Positions 1 to 13,400 of a stretch of DNA of 64,000 nt are shown here, one piece after another. A program made the translations under genes and the position numbers. Below the pieces are notes generated by a model, which was not told the origin of the DNA, searched no databases, and saw nothing but the letters and a program-made list of their open reading frames with translations. Position 1 is the first letter of the stretch; each line of letters begins with the position of its first letter. Source of the DNA: Piscicola geometra (lineage: Eukaryota; Annelida; Clitellata; Hirudinida; Piscicolidae); the NCBI GenBank assembly GCA_943735955.1, contig OX030962.1, positions 6,589,962-6,653,961 on the forward strand. Direction: 5' to 3'.

Positions 1-953
1 TGACATCATCATCATCACCACCACAGTCATTATGTCATTGTAATTGGACAAACAATATATTTGTGTATCCTAAATACAATCAAAATGGTACTTTTCTTAT
101 ATATTTAATTACACAAGTTTAAGCTTTGGCATTGTCCTTATTTTTTGATATTTAACAATGAATTTTACATGAAATCCCGTCTCTTTTTTAAATAAAATTG
201 TTTTAATTAAAATGTTTACAATTATTTTGTAAATTGCCTATTCCCAAAAAAAGTAACTAGAATGCATATTAAAACGATCATGAATACTAAATAATTCAAA
301 TTCAATGTATGGTACATTTTATTATCAGAATTGACATTTTCAAATTCAATTAAATGAAAATAATTTTTTTATTATAATTTACTTTTAAAAACTTCTAGGT
401 CCTTAAATCTATTTAGCACTTCATTATTGAAACCTGTATAGTATCAAAAGTCAAATATATAATTGCAAAATTATCTATAAATTGATGATAAAATCAACAC
501 AAAAATTGATAAAGATTTATAAATTTCAATACACGTCAACAGGTATTTCAATAAAGCATTCTAAAGTAGCAACTGAAGATGTTTAGGAGTTGTAAAGGAA
601 ACCTAAATAAAGAATATCAGAAAGTACCAACAGATGAAGGTGGAGAGAGGGAAGGATGAATGATGGATTTGCTGATGTTCAACATAAGAAAAATGGTATG
701 ACTGCTGGCCATTTCCAGGGATGAACGAGAGAGAGAGTGGATAAGGAAAGAGTGGTGTGCGTGTGTGGATGATTTGTTATTTTCAGTATTTTTATTATTG
801 TTGTTGTTGTTGCCTCATCCTTAGGTGATGGAGATACAGAAGAAAACAGGTAAAAGAAAAAAGAAACAACAATTTGAAAGAATTACCAAGTCCAATATTA
901 AATGATGATTAATTAATATTAATACACTTTTTATTGTCAATTAAATAACCATA

Positions 954-1228
954 TCTCAATTAAGAAACTATTATTCAAAGTACCAGTTATCAATTGAGAA
1001 CATATTATTTAAATAATCACTTAAGAATCTATTATTTAAATTATCACTTAAAAATTTAGTATTTGAATTATCAATTAAGAATCTATTATTTGAATTATCA
1101 ATTAAGAATCTATTAATTGAATGATCAATTGAGAATCTATTAATTGAATTATCGATTAAGAATCTATTATTTGAATTATCGATTAAGAATCTATTATTTG
1201 AATTATCGATTTAGAACCTATTAATTAA
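954..1228. repeat. ~28-bp tandem repeat at the 3' end of UBE2C
   Basis: About ten diverged copies of a ~28-bp unit of the form AATTATCAATTAAGAATCTA followed by TTATTTG. The right-most copies are the most alike. The last degenerate copy runs directly into the stop codon of the UBE2C reading frame (1230-1232), so the array would form the start of that gene's 3' UTR. The unit itself is rich in AATTA and TTAAT. Confidence 0.8.
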
Positions 1229-1229
1229 A

Positions 1230-2376
1230 TTACACATCATTTTTGGAAGCGAGACATCGGTGCGAGTCAGTCGCGAGTTTGTAGTGCTCGAGCAGCTGCT
1301 TCTTGTAGAGTTCCTCGTTTGCCCAGAGTTCTGAAGCCGCCACGTTCAGTGGGCTGTGGATGTTCGGCTCTGTGGTGTAGTGGTGGTAGTAGTGGTGATG
1401 GTGGTGGTGGTAGTAGTATTAGTAGATGTAGTAGTAGTTGTAGTAGTAGTAGTAGTAGAAATAGTAGTAGTAGTGATGAATTTAGTAGATGTGGTGGTAG
1501 TAATGATGATTTTGGTGGTGGTGAAAATGATGGTTTTGTTAAAAGCAATGACTTTAAATAGCTAAATAAATATACACCATATTTTTCTGATAATTGAGTT
1601 TAGGTATTGAGTAAAAATGAATAAACACTGAAATGGTAAAAAATAATAATAAAGTCAAACCAGCAAGAAGAGATTGTATAGAGATGAGGATGGTTCGGAC
1701 GTCGTAGAGGGCAGACCACTTCTCCTTGAGAATGTCGAGGCAGATGTTGCCTGACGTGTCGACATTCGGATGAAAGCATGGTGTGATGAACTTCACGGTG
1801 GGAGCTGTGTAAGGATAGCCAGCTGGAAAGTCAAGAGAAAGCTTGTAGGTGAGGCCGTCGTAGACCTGAGTGTGTAGGGAGATTGTTAAAAAAAGGGATA
1901 TTTATGATTTGTCATTGTTTGATTAGATTTTTATAAAAAAGATTTATATAACAAATTAATTTTTTTAATGAGACTCACAGTTTTGCAAGGTCCCTTGATG
2001 GTGCCTACCCACTTGAACATGTTGTCGCCTTCTGGAAAGGCAGAAACTCCCTCCAACTGAGACATCTAGCAGTGAATTAAATTCGTCCATTAGGTGCTTA
2101 AGAATTAATAAAAACTTTAATTTTTGAAAAAATAATTTTACTAATTTATTCGAAGAATTTTTAAAAATTATTTCAAACCATGAGAGACATAAGTTCTTTT
2201 TGTAGCCTGGAATAAGTAATATAAATATATTGAAGTATTTATATATTTTACATTTTAAATATATTTAATTTACAAATATTGACGAACTAAGATAATTTTT
2301 ACCTTTTTGTAACGGAGTGACCCTCTTTGGCAGGCTTTATTCCATCGTTTGATGTTGATTGAATGTTGGTCGACAT
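1230..2376 (-). CDS. UBE2C: Ubiquitin-conjugating enzyme E2 C (UbcH10 type), 5 exons
   Basis: This is the E2 enzyme that works with the anaphase-promoting complex to start ubiquitin chains on mitotic substrates. Minus-strand exons: 2303-2376, 2179-2206, 1979-2065, 1661-1865 and 1230-1369. All junctions are GT-AG with matching phases and give 177 residues, close to the 179 of human UBE2C. The active-site cysteine lies in [19 protein letters not shown], preceded by the family HPNVDTSGN segment. [16 protein letters not shown] and [18 protein letters not shown] are typical UBC-fold strands. The N-terminal extension ([12 protein letters not shown]...) is short and unlike vertebrates, as is usual. 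The tail ends CLASKNDV. The start ATG at 2376 is the first in frame before the conserved LQKELMSLM helix. A simple-repeat tract fills intron 4, and a zinc-finger gene starts about 500 bp upstream on the other strand. Confidence 0.96.
1374..1550. repeat. GTG/GTA trinucleotide-rich tract in UBE2C intron 4
   Basis: Imperfect GTGGTAGTAGTGGTGATGGTGG sequence starts directly beyond the exon 5 acceptor. On the gene's strand this is a CCACTACTAC-type tract just 5' of the 3' splice site, and may act as its pyrimidine-rich tract. It opens reading frames on both strands that are not genes. Confidence 0.75.
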
Positions 2377-2894
2377 CTTTATTACGGAATGAGGAAGCTT
2401 CAAACAATTTATAATTTTTTTGAAATATAAATTAAGATAGAAAATTATTAATATACTTTTTCAACTTTTTTTTATTTAGAGCATGCGATTTTTAACAGTG
2501 GTTGTTTTTAAGTTATGGATTTGAATTCTCCTAGTTCGTTACCAAAGAACATTTTTTACAATATAATTTTAACATTATCAATACATATCCATTTACAATT
2601 ACCTTTTTTTTCTTTCAGTGAATACGATTTTTATATTGTAATTGTGTTCCACTAATTTTAAATTTTAATATTTTATTAGGATTTCACAGATAAAAATCTA
2701 TGAACAACTTTTTTGAAAAATTAGTTCAATTAAATCTTTAAAAAATATATAAACTACAAATTACATAAACTTTACTTTTAGTTAAACTCCATTTAGAGAA
2801 GCCCTGAATTGATTTCAAATCTTGATTGCACAAATATAAACTATTCAACCATCTTTCAAGGTCTGTTTCACAGAGTGTGCAACGTTGCAAAAAA
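2377..2894. promoter_or_regulatory. Divergent intergenic region between UBE2C and the zinc-finger gene
   Basis: About 520 bp separate the start codon of UBE2C (minus) from the first plausible ATG of the zinc-finger gene (plus), so any promoters here are head to head. The stretch is A/T-rich. I see no convincing TATA or initiator motif. A possible 3' splice site (GTTTCACAG, ending at about 2873) precedes the plus-strand ATG, so the first exon of that gene may lie inside this region. Confidence 0.35.
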
Positions 2895-4228
2895 ATGAAA
2901 CCTGATCAAGCTCATTTAACAAATATTCTCATCGAGTCGATCTCGCTGCTGTGCCAAAAGGGCCTGAATGGCTACAACGAGATGTCCGTCAGAGGAGTCA
3001 TTGCCGTCACCGTCGATCACTTCGACACATTTGTCGTCCATGTCAACAAAACTTTCGATCCTACAAGTATGAATTATTTTAATTGTTATAATGAAAGTAG
3101 CTTTGCATTTGCGGCATAATTATTATGGGCAGTTTGTTTAATTTTTTTCAAAGTTAAATAATGAGAGTTATTAAAAGAGTTGGTTTGTTTTAAATTATTC
3201 TTATTGGCGAAAAAACACTTTTAAAGGTAGATAATTCAATGTTTCCTAATTAATCACAAAAACTCAAAACAGCTGTTCTGAACACTTCACTACCACTGGT
3301 AAAAACTGAAAACGAACAACAGTCCAGAAACACGTCAGTCAAACAAGAAATCCAATCGCCTGGCAGCAACCCTGGATCTTTCTTCTCCAACAACATCACT
3401 CCAAGGGGCATCCAGAGACCCATTAGACCCTCTCAACAGCAATTCAACAGGCCATTTAACCCTTATCCACCCATGTCTCCACAAAATGCCTTGGTTCCGG
3501 TCAGAGCTGCTAGGCCTAGGATGAGGATGCAGTCACCCAATCAGGTCGATTGCATTTATTTTCACGTTATTTTGCATTTTAATTGGAGTTTAACACTTTA
3601 TTAGCAATTATGTTTAATTTATTTAAATTTGAAAGTGATTCATGGGATGTTACCCCAAAAAACGAATGTTTAAAAATTTGATTTTTTTACAGATATAATA
3701 TAAATTTGATATTTTGAAAGCATCATATTCAACGAACTTATCATACCATGCATTATCATCCTCTATAATAATAATAATAATTTTTATTTTATCATTATCA
3801 TCATCTCCCATGCATAGATGCAGCAGTCGATGGTTCCCATGAGGATGAGGGGCTCAGGGATGAGGGGAGGGGGTGATGGAGGCATGATGATGATGAGGGC
3901 GCCTCGAGGGAGGGCCTCAACTCCGATGAGGGGGGGTCGAGGGGGAGGGGGGGTTGTGGCAGTCAGGGGGCGTGGCAAATCACCCGGTCTACAAGGTCAC
4001 GTGACGCAACCCAAAAATGACAATTCCTTCAAGTTGGTTAGTCGTTACATGTGCGGAATATCCCAGTGCAACGCTGCTTTCGTGTCGCTTAGCAACCTGC
4101 GGAGGCATCAGAAGTCCAAACACGTTGGTTACCAAGGTGAGGGTCTCGTCGGTGACGATGAGGAGGATGATGAAGATGGCTACTATGAAGGTGGTGATGA
4201 TGGTAGTGGTGATCAGTATATGTCTTGA
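2895..4228 (+). CDS. C2H2 zinc-finger, Arg/Gly/Met-rich protein of unrecognised family
   Basis: Three exons fit in phase: 2895-3066, 3273-3544 and 3818-4228, giving 284 residues. Exon 1 encodes an unfamiliar folded-looking segment (LTNILIESISLLCQKGLNGY, then ...VRGVIAVTVDHFDTFVVHV). Exon 2 is a Pro/Gln/Asn/Arg linker. Exon 3 has a low-complexity MRG-rich stretch, then one C2H2 finger: Y-x-CGISQC-x12-H-x4-H (SRYMCGISQCNAAFVSLSNL followed by RRHQKSKH). The protein ends in an acidic Asp/Glu/Gly tail. A single finger plus an RG-rich region suggests nucleic-acid binding, but this is inference. The true N terminus is uncertain: the frame stays open upstream of the ATG to a possible acceptor near 2873. 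AATAAA candidates occur at about 4454 and 4505. I do not recognise the family. Confidence 0.6.
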
Positions 4229-7200
4229 TAGTTGGGGTGATGGATGGTTAGGGGGTAAGTGTGTAAGAAAGGAGGGATGGGTGAAGGGCTTCTGTGTCGA
4301 GTGTACATACATTTGACTTTCAAATATCTATTGCTTTTTTTCTATATGAAGTATCAAGAATGTTTTGAACTACTGTATATATATTTGATTTTTAAGACAA
4401 TCTCTTCTATTTATATCGTTAAATTAATTTGTTATTACTGGAGTTTTCTTTATAATAAAAATTAATCCAAGTTTTTCACCATGTTTTTTTAGTGGAAAAT
4501 GTAAAATAAAGTTTTTTTAGACCTTTTCAAGCGTTAATATATGATGATTTTAAAGCGATTTTTTCGTATGATCATCGGTAAAGGGTTAAACCAGTATTAA
4601 ATCTTTATAGTTTTCTCATGTTCACACCGATGTTCAGAAGACTCAAACTGTCCAGATACAGCTCCTCCATTCCACCACACCATCTGCTTTTGAGCTTGTT
4701 TTTAACTTCAATTTAAGTTTCTCATCAGCCTACTTAATCACTTTTTCCCAATGGTTTGTATTATTCACAGCAGACGCAGACCATTTTACAATGGTTTTTA
4801 GATAAATAATATTATCAATGGCTACGTCACCTCGTCGTCACCTTCTTTCAAAGCAAGTTATTGTTAATTCAATAAACTGTTTTCAAGCCTTTTTATATTT
4901 TTATTTCTATTCATTAAAAAATATAAATATAAAAATCATTTTATAATTAATTTTTTACCAAATTTTTCAATATTAAGATGTTTTTAAAAAGTGTTAAATA
5001 ACTGCTTCAATCTTGTTTAGGCCCCTAGACATAAGGGAGACGAGGGGAGGTGCTTGTATTTGAATCTAATTATTCAGGCCTGATCGAGTTGATTAAGCTG
5101 TGTTTTATATGTGTGAAATTATTTTTTTGTATCATCATTTTGTTTTTTTGTATATTTTTATGTGTATAATAGCGCTTTTGTGTGTGTTTGTGTGTATCTA
5201 AGTGTTTGTGTGGATGTTTGGGTATAAACCGGAAAATACAGAAGTCTTGGGAATTTTTAATCACACTTGAAATATTAACTTTATCATAAAGTCTTATTTG
5301 TAGTAAATAAATTAAATAACTTTCTTAATTGAAAGTATTGAAGACAACATTTTTATTAATTAATTTTTCTATTAGAAATATTCTAAATTAATTGTTCAAA
5401 AATTCAAATAAATTTCATTAAAACTGAAAAGCTAGGTCTTTAATAAAAACAATAAAAGTGAGTGTACGAAAATAAAAGGTTCCATAAAAGGGAGGGTATC
5501 TGAACATATAGGTTTTTTACTTTATGTATGCGTGTGTATGCGTAGAGTGTACGAAAGTGTATTGACGGAGTCGGCTGGGAAAGCATCAGCTTGTCTGCTG
5601 CATAAGAGGATGTCTGTGTCTTTGTACTTGTCTTTGTATGTCTAAGTATCCTTGTTTGTCTGAGCATATTATTGATACTATTTATAAAATTATATGTGTC
5701 TGTCAGTGATTGATTTTTAAATCATATATATGTATCGGATAAAAATTGAATGGATGAAAGAATAGAAAAACAAAGGCTGAAAAACTGTCTTGCCATAAAA
5801 AAATAGACTTTTGTCGAATTAAAAATTTAATAAGACCGCAAACTAAAGAAATAAGTTTCAGTTTCACAAACATTAATCTTACTGTAAATCTGGAAACAAT
5901 AATTCTAGAACAGAGCTTTTAAAAAATGGAAAAAAGAATTTTAACATTTTTCTTTATCTTGTGTTAAGATGAAAGAGGATGGGGAATATAAAAGTTTAAA
6001 CGACGGGACAAATCCCCTAGAATGAATAGGTTTCAAAGCCTCGAATTTATTTCTTAGTCATCTCAAACCAGTTCTTTTCTTCACATTTTCTATGTTTTGT
6101 AGTACAATTTATACGTGTGCCTCACCCTCAACGTGTTTCTGGTGAATTATAACTAGTCTCGAAGCTATTTTGATAAATTTTCTTTGTTGGGGTTTGTGAA
6201 TTTAAAAAAAATTTGATAAAAAAATACAAAAATCTTGAATCTATAAAAATCTAAAAAACTAAAAGTCTTAGGTTACAAATTGTTCAAAGGAAAAAATAAT
6301 ATTTCAGATATTTCCAAATAATGGTGAAAAACAAGTCTATTCTATTGCTGAATTATGAAAAAAAACAATCCTTTTATTAATTTCATAATTCGAAGACAAA
6401 TGGCAATTCAATGAAAAATTAATCATCAACCATATAAAAGTTGTGTATTAAATATAAAAAATTCTATAAATAAAATCAATAAAATTTGAGTATTTTTCCC
6501 TCTACACATGACATAAGAAAACTCCCATATTTATGTATATTTCGCTTCATCAACTGGAGATACGCACGAGCAGGGTGTAAGTCGCCTATATAGGAATGCA
6601 CCGTCAGTCTGAATGTGCGTCGAATCGTTGAAGAGTTGAGGAGGGTTCGTCTGTGACTTTCCTTGAAGTTGTTCATCCAGAGTGAACTTGGCAGGTTGGA
6701 TATTGTTGTTTCAGTCTCTGTCTTTAGTTTTTTTGTTATTTTATAAATATGGTATGTTCCGACCCGTTTGGGAATGTGGTCTGTTTGTGCATGTGACCCA
6801 ATTCCGAATGCGACTACGCAATTACAAATTTATAATCAAATGTTTATTTTTAAAAGAAATAAACTCTAAACCTAACCTAGAATAATTTATTAAATTTAAA
6901 CTTAAATTTCTGGCTGAGACAACAAATAAAAATCCACAAACGGCTTGAGACATTTAATTCGTTTTTTGTTTTGTATTTGTGCATGTCTAAAAGTTATTAA
7001 ATTCATTTGTATAAGATTTATTTTTAAATAGAAAAAAATATTTGAAAAACTTAATTTTTAAAATTAACTTGATGGAGCATAAGCACACCAACTCAAGCAT
7101 CTTTCCACTCAGGTCTCTTCCTGAAGCGAGCTCCTGGGAAATCTGTGGATTGTCTTTCGTGGCAAGAACAACAGTGCCGTTAATAAACAAAAAAAGTCAA

Positions 7201-7431
7201 TCACTGGGACGAACCGTCTTCTGTTCAGTCTATAAGCATCTGAAAGGGGGTCAGATTAAAAAAAAAGTTTTAAAAACAATAAAACGTTGGCAAAATATAT
7301 AACACTTAACAAAATATTAATAAAAAAATTCAAAAATCGTGTGAAAAAACTGTGAGCTCTCTTCATCACTCCATCCAAACGACTGCATCCATCTTCTTCT
7401 TACCTTTCCATCGTGAATTGAAAGTTTAAAA
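4229..7431. other. Intergenic region upstream of SNAP-25; no gene seen
   Basis: About 3.2 kb of A/T-rich DNA. The start is the likely 3' UTR of the zinc-finger gene. The short reading frames here (5070-5264, 5440-5667, 6476-6676, 7042-7302) have no recognisable motifs, splice-phase support or composition different from the surroundings. The last part must contain the SNAP-25 promoter and 5' UTR, but no specific element could be assigned. Confidence 0.6.
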
Positions 7432-10400
7432 ATGTCGAAAGGTGGAGCGCCGGAGGAAGAGAAGCATTCTCCAACAGACATGCAGGAGATCCAGCTTCAG
7501 ATGAATGCCGTCACCGATGATGTGGGTGGTGAGGGTGGCGATGATGATTGTGGTGAAGGTGGTGATGATTGTGGGAATGGTGGTGATGTTTTTGGGGGTG
7601 GTAGTGATGATGTTTGTAGGGGTGGTGGTAGTGATGATGTTTGTAAGGGTGGTGGAGGTGATGATGATTGTGGGGGTGGAGATGTTGATTAGGGGGTGGT
7701 GATTACGGTTGTGGTAGTGGTGGTGACTAGTTGTTACAGTCGCTTTCTGTAGTTTCAAGCAGCACATTAGCCAGTTAATGACGGTCAATAAACAATATAA
7801 CCAGCACTACTACTATAACTCCCATCTTTTCTGATACAATAACTACTATCGCTGCTATCCCTACTACTTCTACTATCACTCTTTCTACTTTTACTACCAT
7901 CCCTACTATTACCACTCCTATCAGTACTACTACTATCACCCCTTCTACTACTATTATCATCGTCTCACCAATTAGTGTCCATTATTGCTCAACGACTGCG
8001 CAAACAAAGATTTTAAATGACGTAATCATAATCTGCTGTTTCCTTCTTCCATAAACAACAATGTTTATTACGTAAAGTCTGACGTCACAGTAATCAATAT
8101 GACGTAATGATTAAAAAGTCCATTTTATTTTAAACAAATACTATATTAAATACCAAAATTAAATTTAAAATTAATCAAATTTAAAAAAATTATAAAGTGC
8201 AATCTAATTAATTAAATGATCTCATAAAAAGATAATAAACTCACTATATTTTAATTTCTATATTAAACATAAAATAATTCTAATTCTTGAGAACTTGAGT
8301 TTTTTAATACACATTTTGCAAAAATGATGAAAACGCACTTTTCAATAAAATCGTCACTTCTTATCTTTTTGCAATATAGCCCATGATATATGCTGTAAGT
8401 CTTTTGTAATCCCGACCTCCATGGAGAAGTCATAATATTATGTAAAAAAAGTTTTTGAAAAATAGAAAAATAATAAAGATTATTTTTTTTGTGTGTGAAT
8501 ATTGTATTAAGAAAAAGAAAAGAATATTTTTCTTTATTCTGATTCTCATTATAATATTTTTATTATTTTTATTCAAAGCCCCATCATTATTCATCCACAG
8601 TCATTGGAAAGCACTAGGAGAATGCTGGCTTTGTGCGAAGAAGTTAGTGATGATGATGATGATGATGGTGTTAGTGTTGATGATGATTATGAAGATGATG
8701 GTATTGATGATGATGATGATAGTTGTGGGGGTGGTGGTGGTGATGATGGTTCTAGTGTTGACGATGACTATAATGATGATGATGGTGATGACAATGAGGA
8801 TGATGCTAGTTTTAGTGGTGATGATGATGATGTAGGCGATAAGTAGAATGAAAAAATGATGAATTTGATGATTTTAATTACGAAAAACTGTAATAAGTCA
8901 ATTTATTTAAAATTAAATAACTAAGTTATTTGGAAGTTACAAACCGGTAACCCAAATACGGATATACTGCTAACCTATTTTCGAAAAATGCAAATAAAAG
9001 TATTAATATTGTGGTAAAAGTTTTGTATTCATTTTAAAAACTTTTACTAAAATTTTGTTCAAAATACTTCTTTAAAAGTGTTTTTTTAATTTTTCAACAG
9101 AGTAAAGACGCTGGAATTCGAACTCTTGTCATGTTGGATGAGCAAGGAGGTGATGATGATGATGATGATGATGATAATGATGTTAATAGTCATGATAATG
9201 ATGAATGAGTTTTAAGAAATACATTAAGACTATAACGATGTAAAGACAATGACATCACTGCTTTGAAGGCTATTCAGAGGATACGTTATACAACTGATAT
9301 CATTACGTCATTTAAACAGCGATCTGAAATTTATTTTCGCCATATTGAAACTTCAAAGCGATAGAAAAGAATATTTGGCATTTGATGTTTTTGGCATGAG
9401 TTTTTTTCAAACTGTTTTCAGTTTTTTTCAAAGACTAATGAAAAAATAAATCTTAAAAAATTATATTTTTTTATAGATTTGTTTTTAAACATAATTTTCT
9501 TTCATGTGAAAAATATGATGACTTCAAAGTTCTAGAAAATTGCCGTAAAAATCTTTATTGGAATCTTTAAAAAGACGACAGCTTAAAAGCTAAAAAAACA
9601 AATTTTATATTCTTTTAGAAAGACTTAAATACCTTTAACAACGCAGTTTAATTTTTTCATTTTTTTCATTTATCTACTACAACATATGGCTTCCACTACT
9701 TCCACTACCATCATCACTATCTGAAATACCACAACACGCAAAACATCACACCCTGTTCAACACCACAACTATAATCACTATAATCAACACCAAAAGTACC
9801 TTCACCACGACCCTCACAGCTACAGCCACCGTTTCCATCACCACAACTACAACAACCACCATCCTAATAGCAATCATTTTCAAGACCATCACAACAACAA
9901 CCCTTGTTCCCACCACCACAACATCCATTGTTCCCATCACTACAACAACCATCATCATTAATAAAATAATATATGATTAATACCCACTACAACCACCACA
10001 ACAACAACCACAATAACAACGGCCATCACCCCCTTCCCCCCCACAGAACAACTGGACAGGATCGAGGAGGGCATGGACCAGATCAACCAAGACATGAGGG
10101 ACGCAGAGAAGAATCTCGAAGGAATGGAAAAGTGCTGTGGCTTGTGTGTCCTCCCCTGGAAAAGGTTGGTAGAGGGGTGAGATATTGTAGAGTGACTTTT
10201 GATTTTTTTTAAACAAAGTCAGTTGGTGAGATTGTTTGGAGAATGGTGTGGTTTTTTATGGCAGTTGGTGAGGTAGTGGTGATAGTATAATGAAATTACG
10301 ACTAGGTACAAGTTTAAAAGATTTGTCGAGTAAGTTAACTTGAGGTGTGAGATGTTTTGGGTACTGAGAATAATGAGGGATTTAATGAGTTTAGATGGAA

Positions 10401-13400
10401 AAACATAATAAATAAAAATATTTTTTTAAAACGATTATTTTTAAAATGAAAAATTATTCTAAAAAATATATTTTATAGATTGGATGACTGATGATTTCAT
10501 CTTTGGAATAGCAAAATAAATTGTAAACTTTTCTCATTCAATCTACGTTATTATACACTATTTTCGATTACATACCTAACTATGGTGAGCTATTTCTGTT
10601 AAAACATAAACATACACAAAAAACTAAACAGCATAAAAACTAAGCAAAAAACCTAGGCACTCACAAACACAACAAAATCAATAAAAAACCCCTCCAAGAT
10701 TTGTACCTTAACAGCACGAAAACTGAATTGCAGGTCTAAGAACTTCGACAAAGGGGGACAGTGGGACAAAGACGGCGATGGCAAGGCAAACACCGACGGA
10801 CCAAGAATGATTGTGGGCGATGGAAATATGGGCCCGTCCGGTGGATTTGTCACCAAGTTGGTTTGGACCGGGTGGTGGGAATTGTTTTGGTGAAAGGTAT
10901 TTTGTGGAAAGAATATAAAAATAGTTGGGATTTTAGAGATTTCGTTGTTTGGATATAAAAATAGAAATTGAAAAATTAAAGTTTTTACTTTTTGTTAATG
11001 AAAAAAATGACGTCGTTTTTTATCATATTTAACTCAATTAAAAGTTTCCACTTTAAGGAAATGATTTATTTTAAATTCTTGTATGATTAAATTAACTTTT
11101 GGAGTTACGAGAAGGATATCCGAGTCCATTAGATGTATGACTTCCAAAATGTTTTATTAGGGCGTAACATCATTAGAGGCTTTGTTATTGCAAAAACAAA
11201 AAACCAAGTCAAATTTATATAGAAAGTAAAAAATGTTCACGCACAAACCCAATTTTAGTTTGCATAATATGCATAAAATAGATTATTTTAAATATAAAAT
11301 TTTGAAACTAGTGTTTGTTGAACTTTGATAAAAGTAAAAATAGCAAAATTCATCCTTATCGTGAAAAAGTTAATCTGCAAAGAAAATTTATCAATTATTT
11401 TCGAAAGCCAAAAAATTAATAGTAAATATTTTTCTTAAAATAATAGTGTCTTAAAATGATGAATGTTAAAAGATTCTCGTGTTTTACGATGTTAGTGGGT
11501 GAACATTTTAAACAAAAGTGATACATTCCTGCTATATTTATTATCATATAAAGCTTTATCAAAATGTAATATGTTAACTTTAATTGTGAAAAGTAACTTT
11601 TTAAATTATAAGCATTTTGTGCAAAATAAAAATGTGCTTGTGGAAGAACTTTTTTGCACTACCGATGAAATTTAGCTTTATTAATTATTTTTACATGAAA
11701 TATCATCGAACCCCGGCATGCTAACATTAATTTTTTTATAATTTGTTTTTCAAATAATATACTCAGTGTACACTAGGTATCGACGATACCTGGTATCGTA
11801 TACACACGCCATTTTTTTCATGTGGTATTAGTAAAAATAAAATTGTGTTTGTGAGTAAACTTTTCCAATACTTTTCAAATTAGTTTGATATTATTTTATT
11901 TAAAAAAAAAGAAAAGTTATCTTATAATAGTCTGCACTAAAAACCTCTGAAATAATACACCTCGTATACACCTTGCATTAAAACGTCAATGCCTTATCCA
12001 CAACGGTACAACCCTCATTGTCGATACTGCTTTGAGAAGTCTTTTGTGTTGAAGTAACTTTTTCGAAGCATCAGTCTCTAAACTATTCGTTTTTTCGTGA
12101 AAAAAAGTTTTTTTAGACCGATGAATTTGTAAAATATGGAAATTAAACTTTTTTTATTATTTCTAGTTCATTATCTATAATTAAAAAGTGTAAATTTAAA
12201 TACTTATTAAAATTACATTCATATAACTACTTTGCATCTAAAGTACATGAACGGTTACTTTGCAGTATTAAGTTGAGCACTGTATAATTAGAGAAAGCGC
12301 TTTCTGTTGTTGGAATGAGAACGGATCAATACTGAAGCAAGAAAGATGGTGAAGGAAGAGAGAGTGAAAGAAAAAAATAGAAAAAAGAAAAAAAAAGTTT
12401 TAAAAAATAAGAAAAAAAGTAAAATGAAAACTGAAAAAAAGGGGTGAAAAAAAGTTTAAAGTCATAAACCTAATGTACAATCATGTACGATTTTTTCCCC
12501 GATAATTTTGCCCGATAACATTGCTATATCGGCCGAATTAGACACATAATAGAACAGAAAAGCTGTAAATGACACGTAACATTTTATTATAAGCGAGGCA
12601 TCTGCTCTCTGTGAAAGTGGTTATATATAATAAAATATATTAAATCAATATATTAGATAGGTATAATTTAAAATAATTATATATACAATTTGTTGAAAGA
12701 TAATTAAAATATTCTGATATAATTAAAAGATTGAAGCTGGTTTGAAATATTTTAACATTTTATTCGAAGGATTTATAAATTATATTTTAAAAAGATAAAA
12801 AACTAAATTACACATTTTATAGCTCAACTACATATTTTCGTAGCTCAAAAATACTAAAATACCAAATATTGTCATAGTGTTTTATGAAATTACCTCTAAC
12901 CTCACTCTTTTTTCCCAGATTCCCAAAACACCACAATTTAAATATTAGCATTTAACACGCATAAGGCAGTTTCAAATCAATTACACATACACGGGTATAA
13001 AAATAAGTTTGAAAAAATAGAGAGAAAAAACAGTTTGAAAATCAAGAAAGCGTGTAAATTTCAAACAACAAAAGTGTTTTTCTCTAAAAATCTTTTATGA
13101 TGTTTATAATACAAAAATATAATCTGAAGTATTTGTTAAATTATTTTTTATACATAATTTTTATTTCATGATTGTGTCAGGAAAATAGTTGTTTTACTAT
13201 TTTCATTGACAATTAATAACAACATGTTAACATCTTCAGTCAGTGGGTTAAACTAACTTGAATTAATACCAATTAAAAAAAATAATATTAAAAGTAACTT
13301 CATAATTAAAAGTTCTATTTAATATAAATTCTTACTTTTATTATAATCATTTTATAGAATAACCAATGACGCGAGAGAAGAAGAGATGGAAGGAAACATG

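Noticed and set aside
825..850. Possible micro-exon between CCTTAG and GTAAAAG
   Set aside because: Too short to judge, with no matching exons on either side in the window.
1319..1565. Gly/Ser/Val-rich open frames over UBE2C exon 5
   Set aside because: They run antisense to the conserved UBE2C exon and into an intronic GTG/GTA repeat.
11770..11815. GGTATCGACGATACC palindrome as a transposon end or regulatory site
   Set aside because: A short inverted repeat only; no partner terminus or target duplication found in the surrounding SNAP-25 intron.
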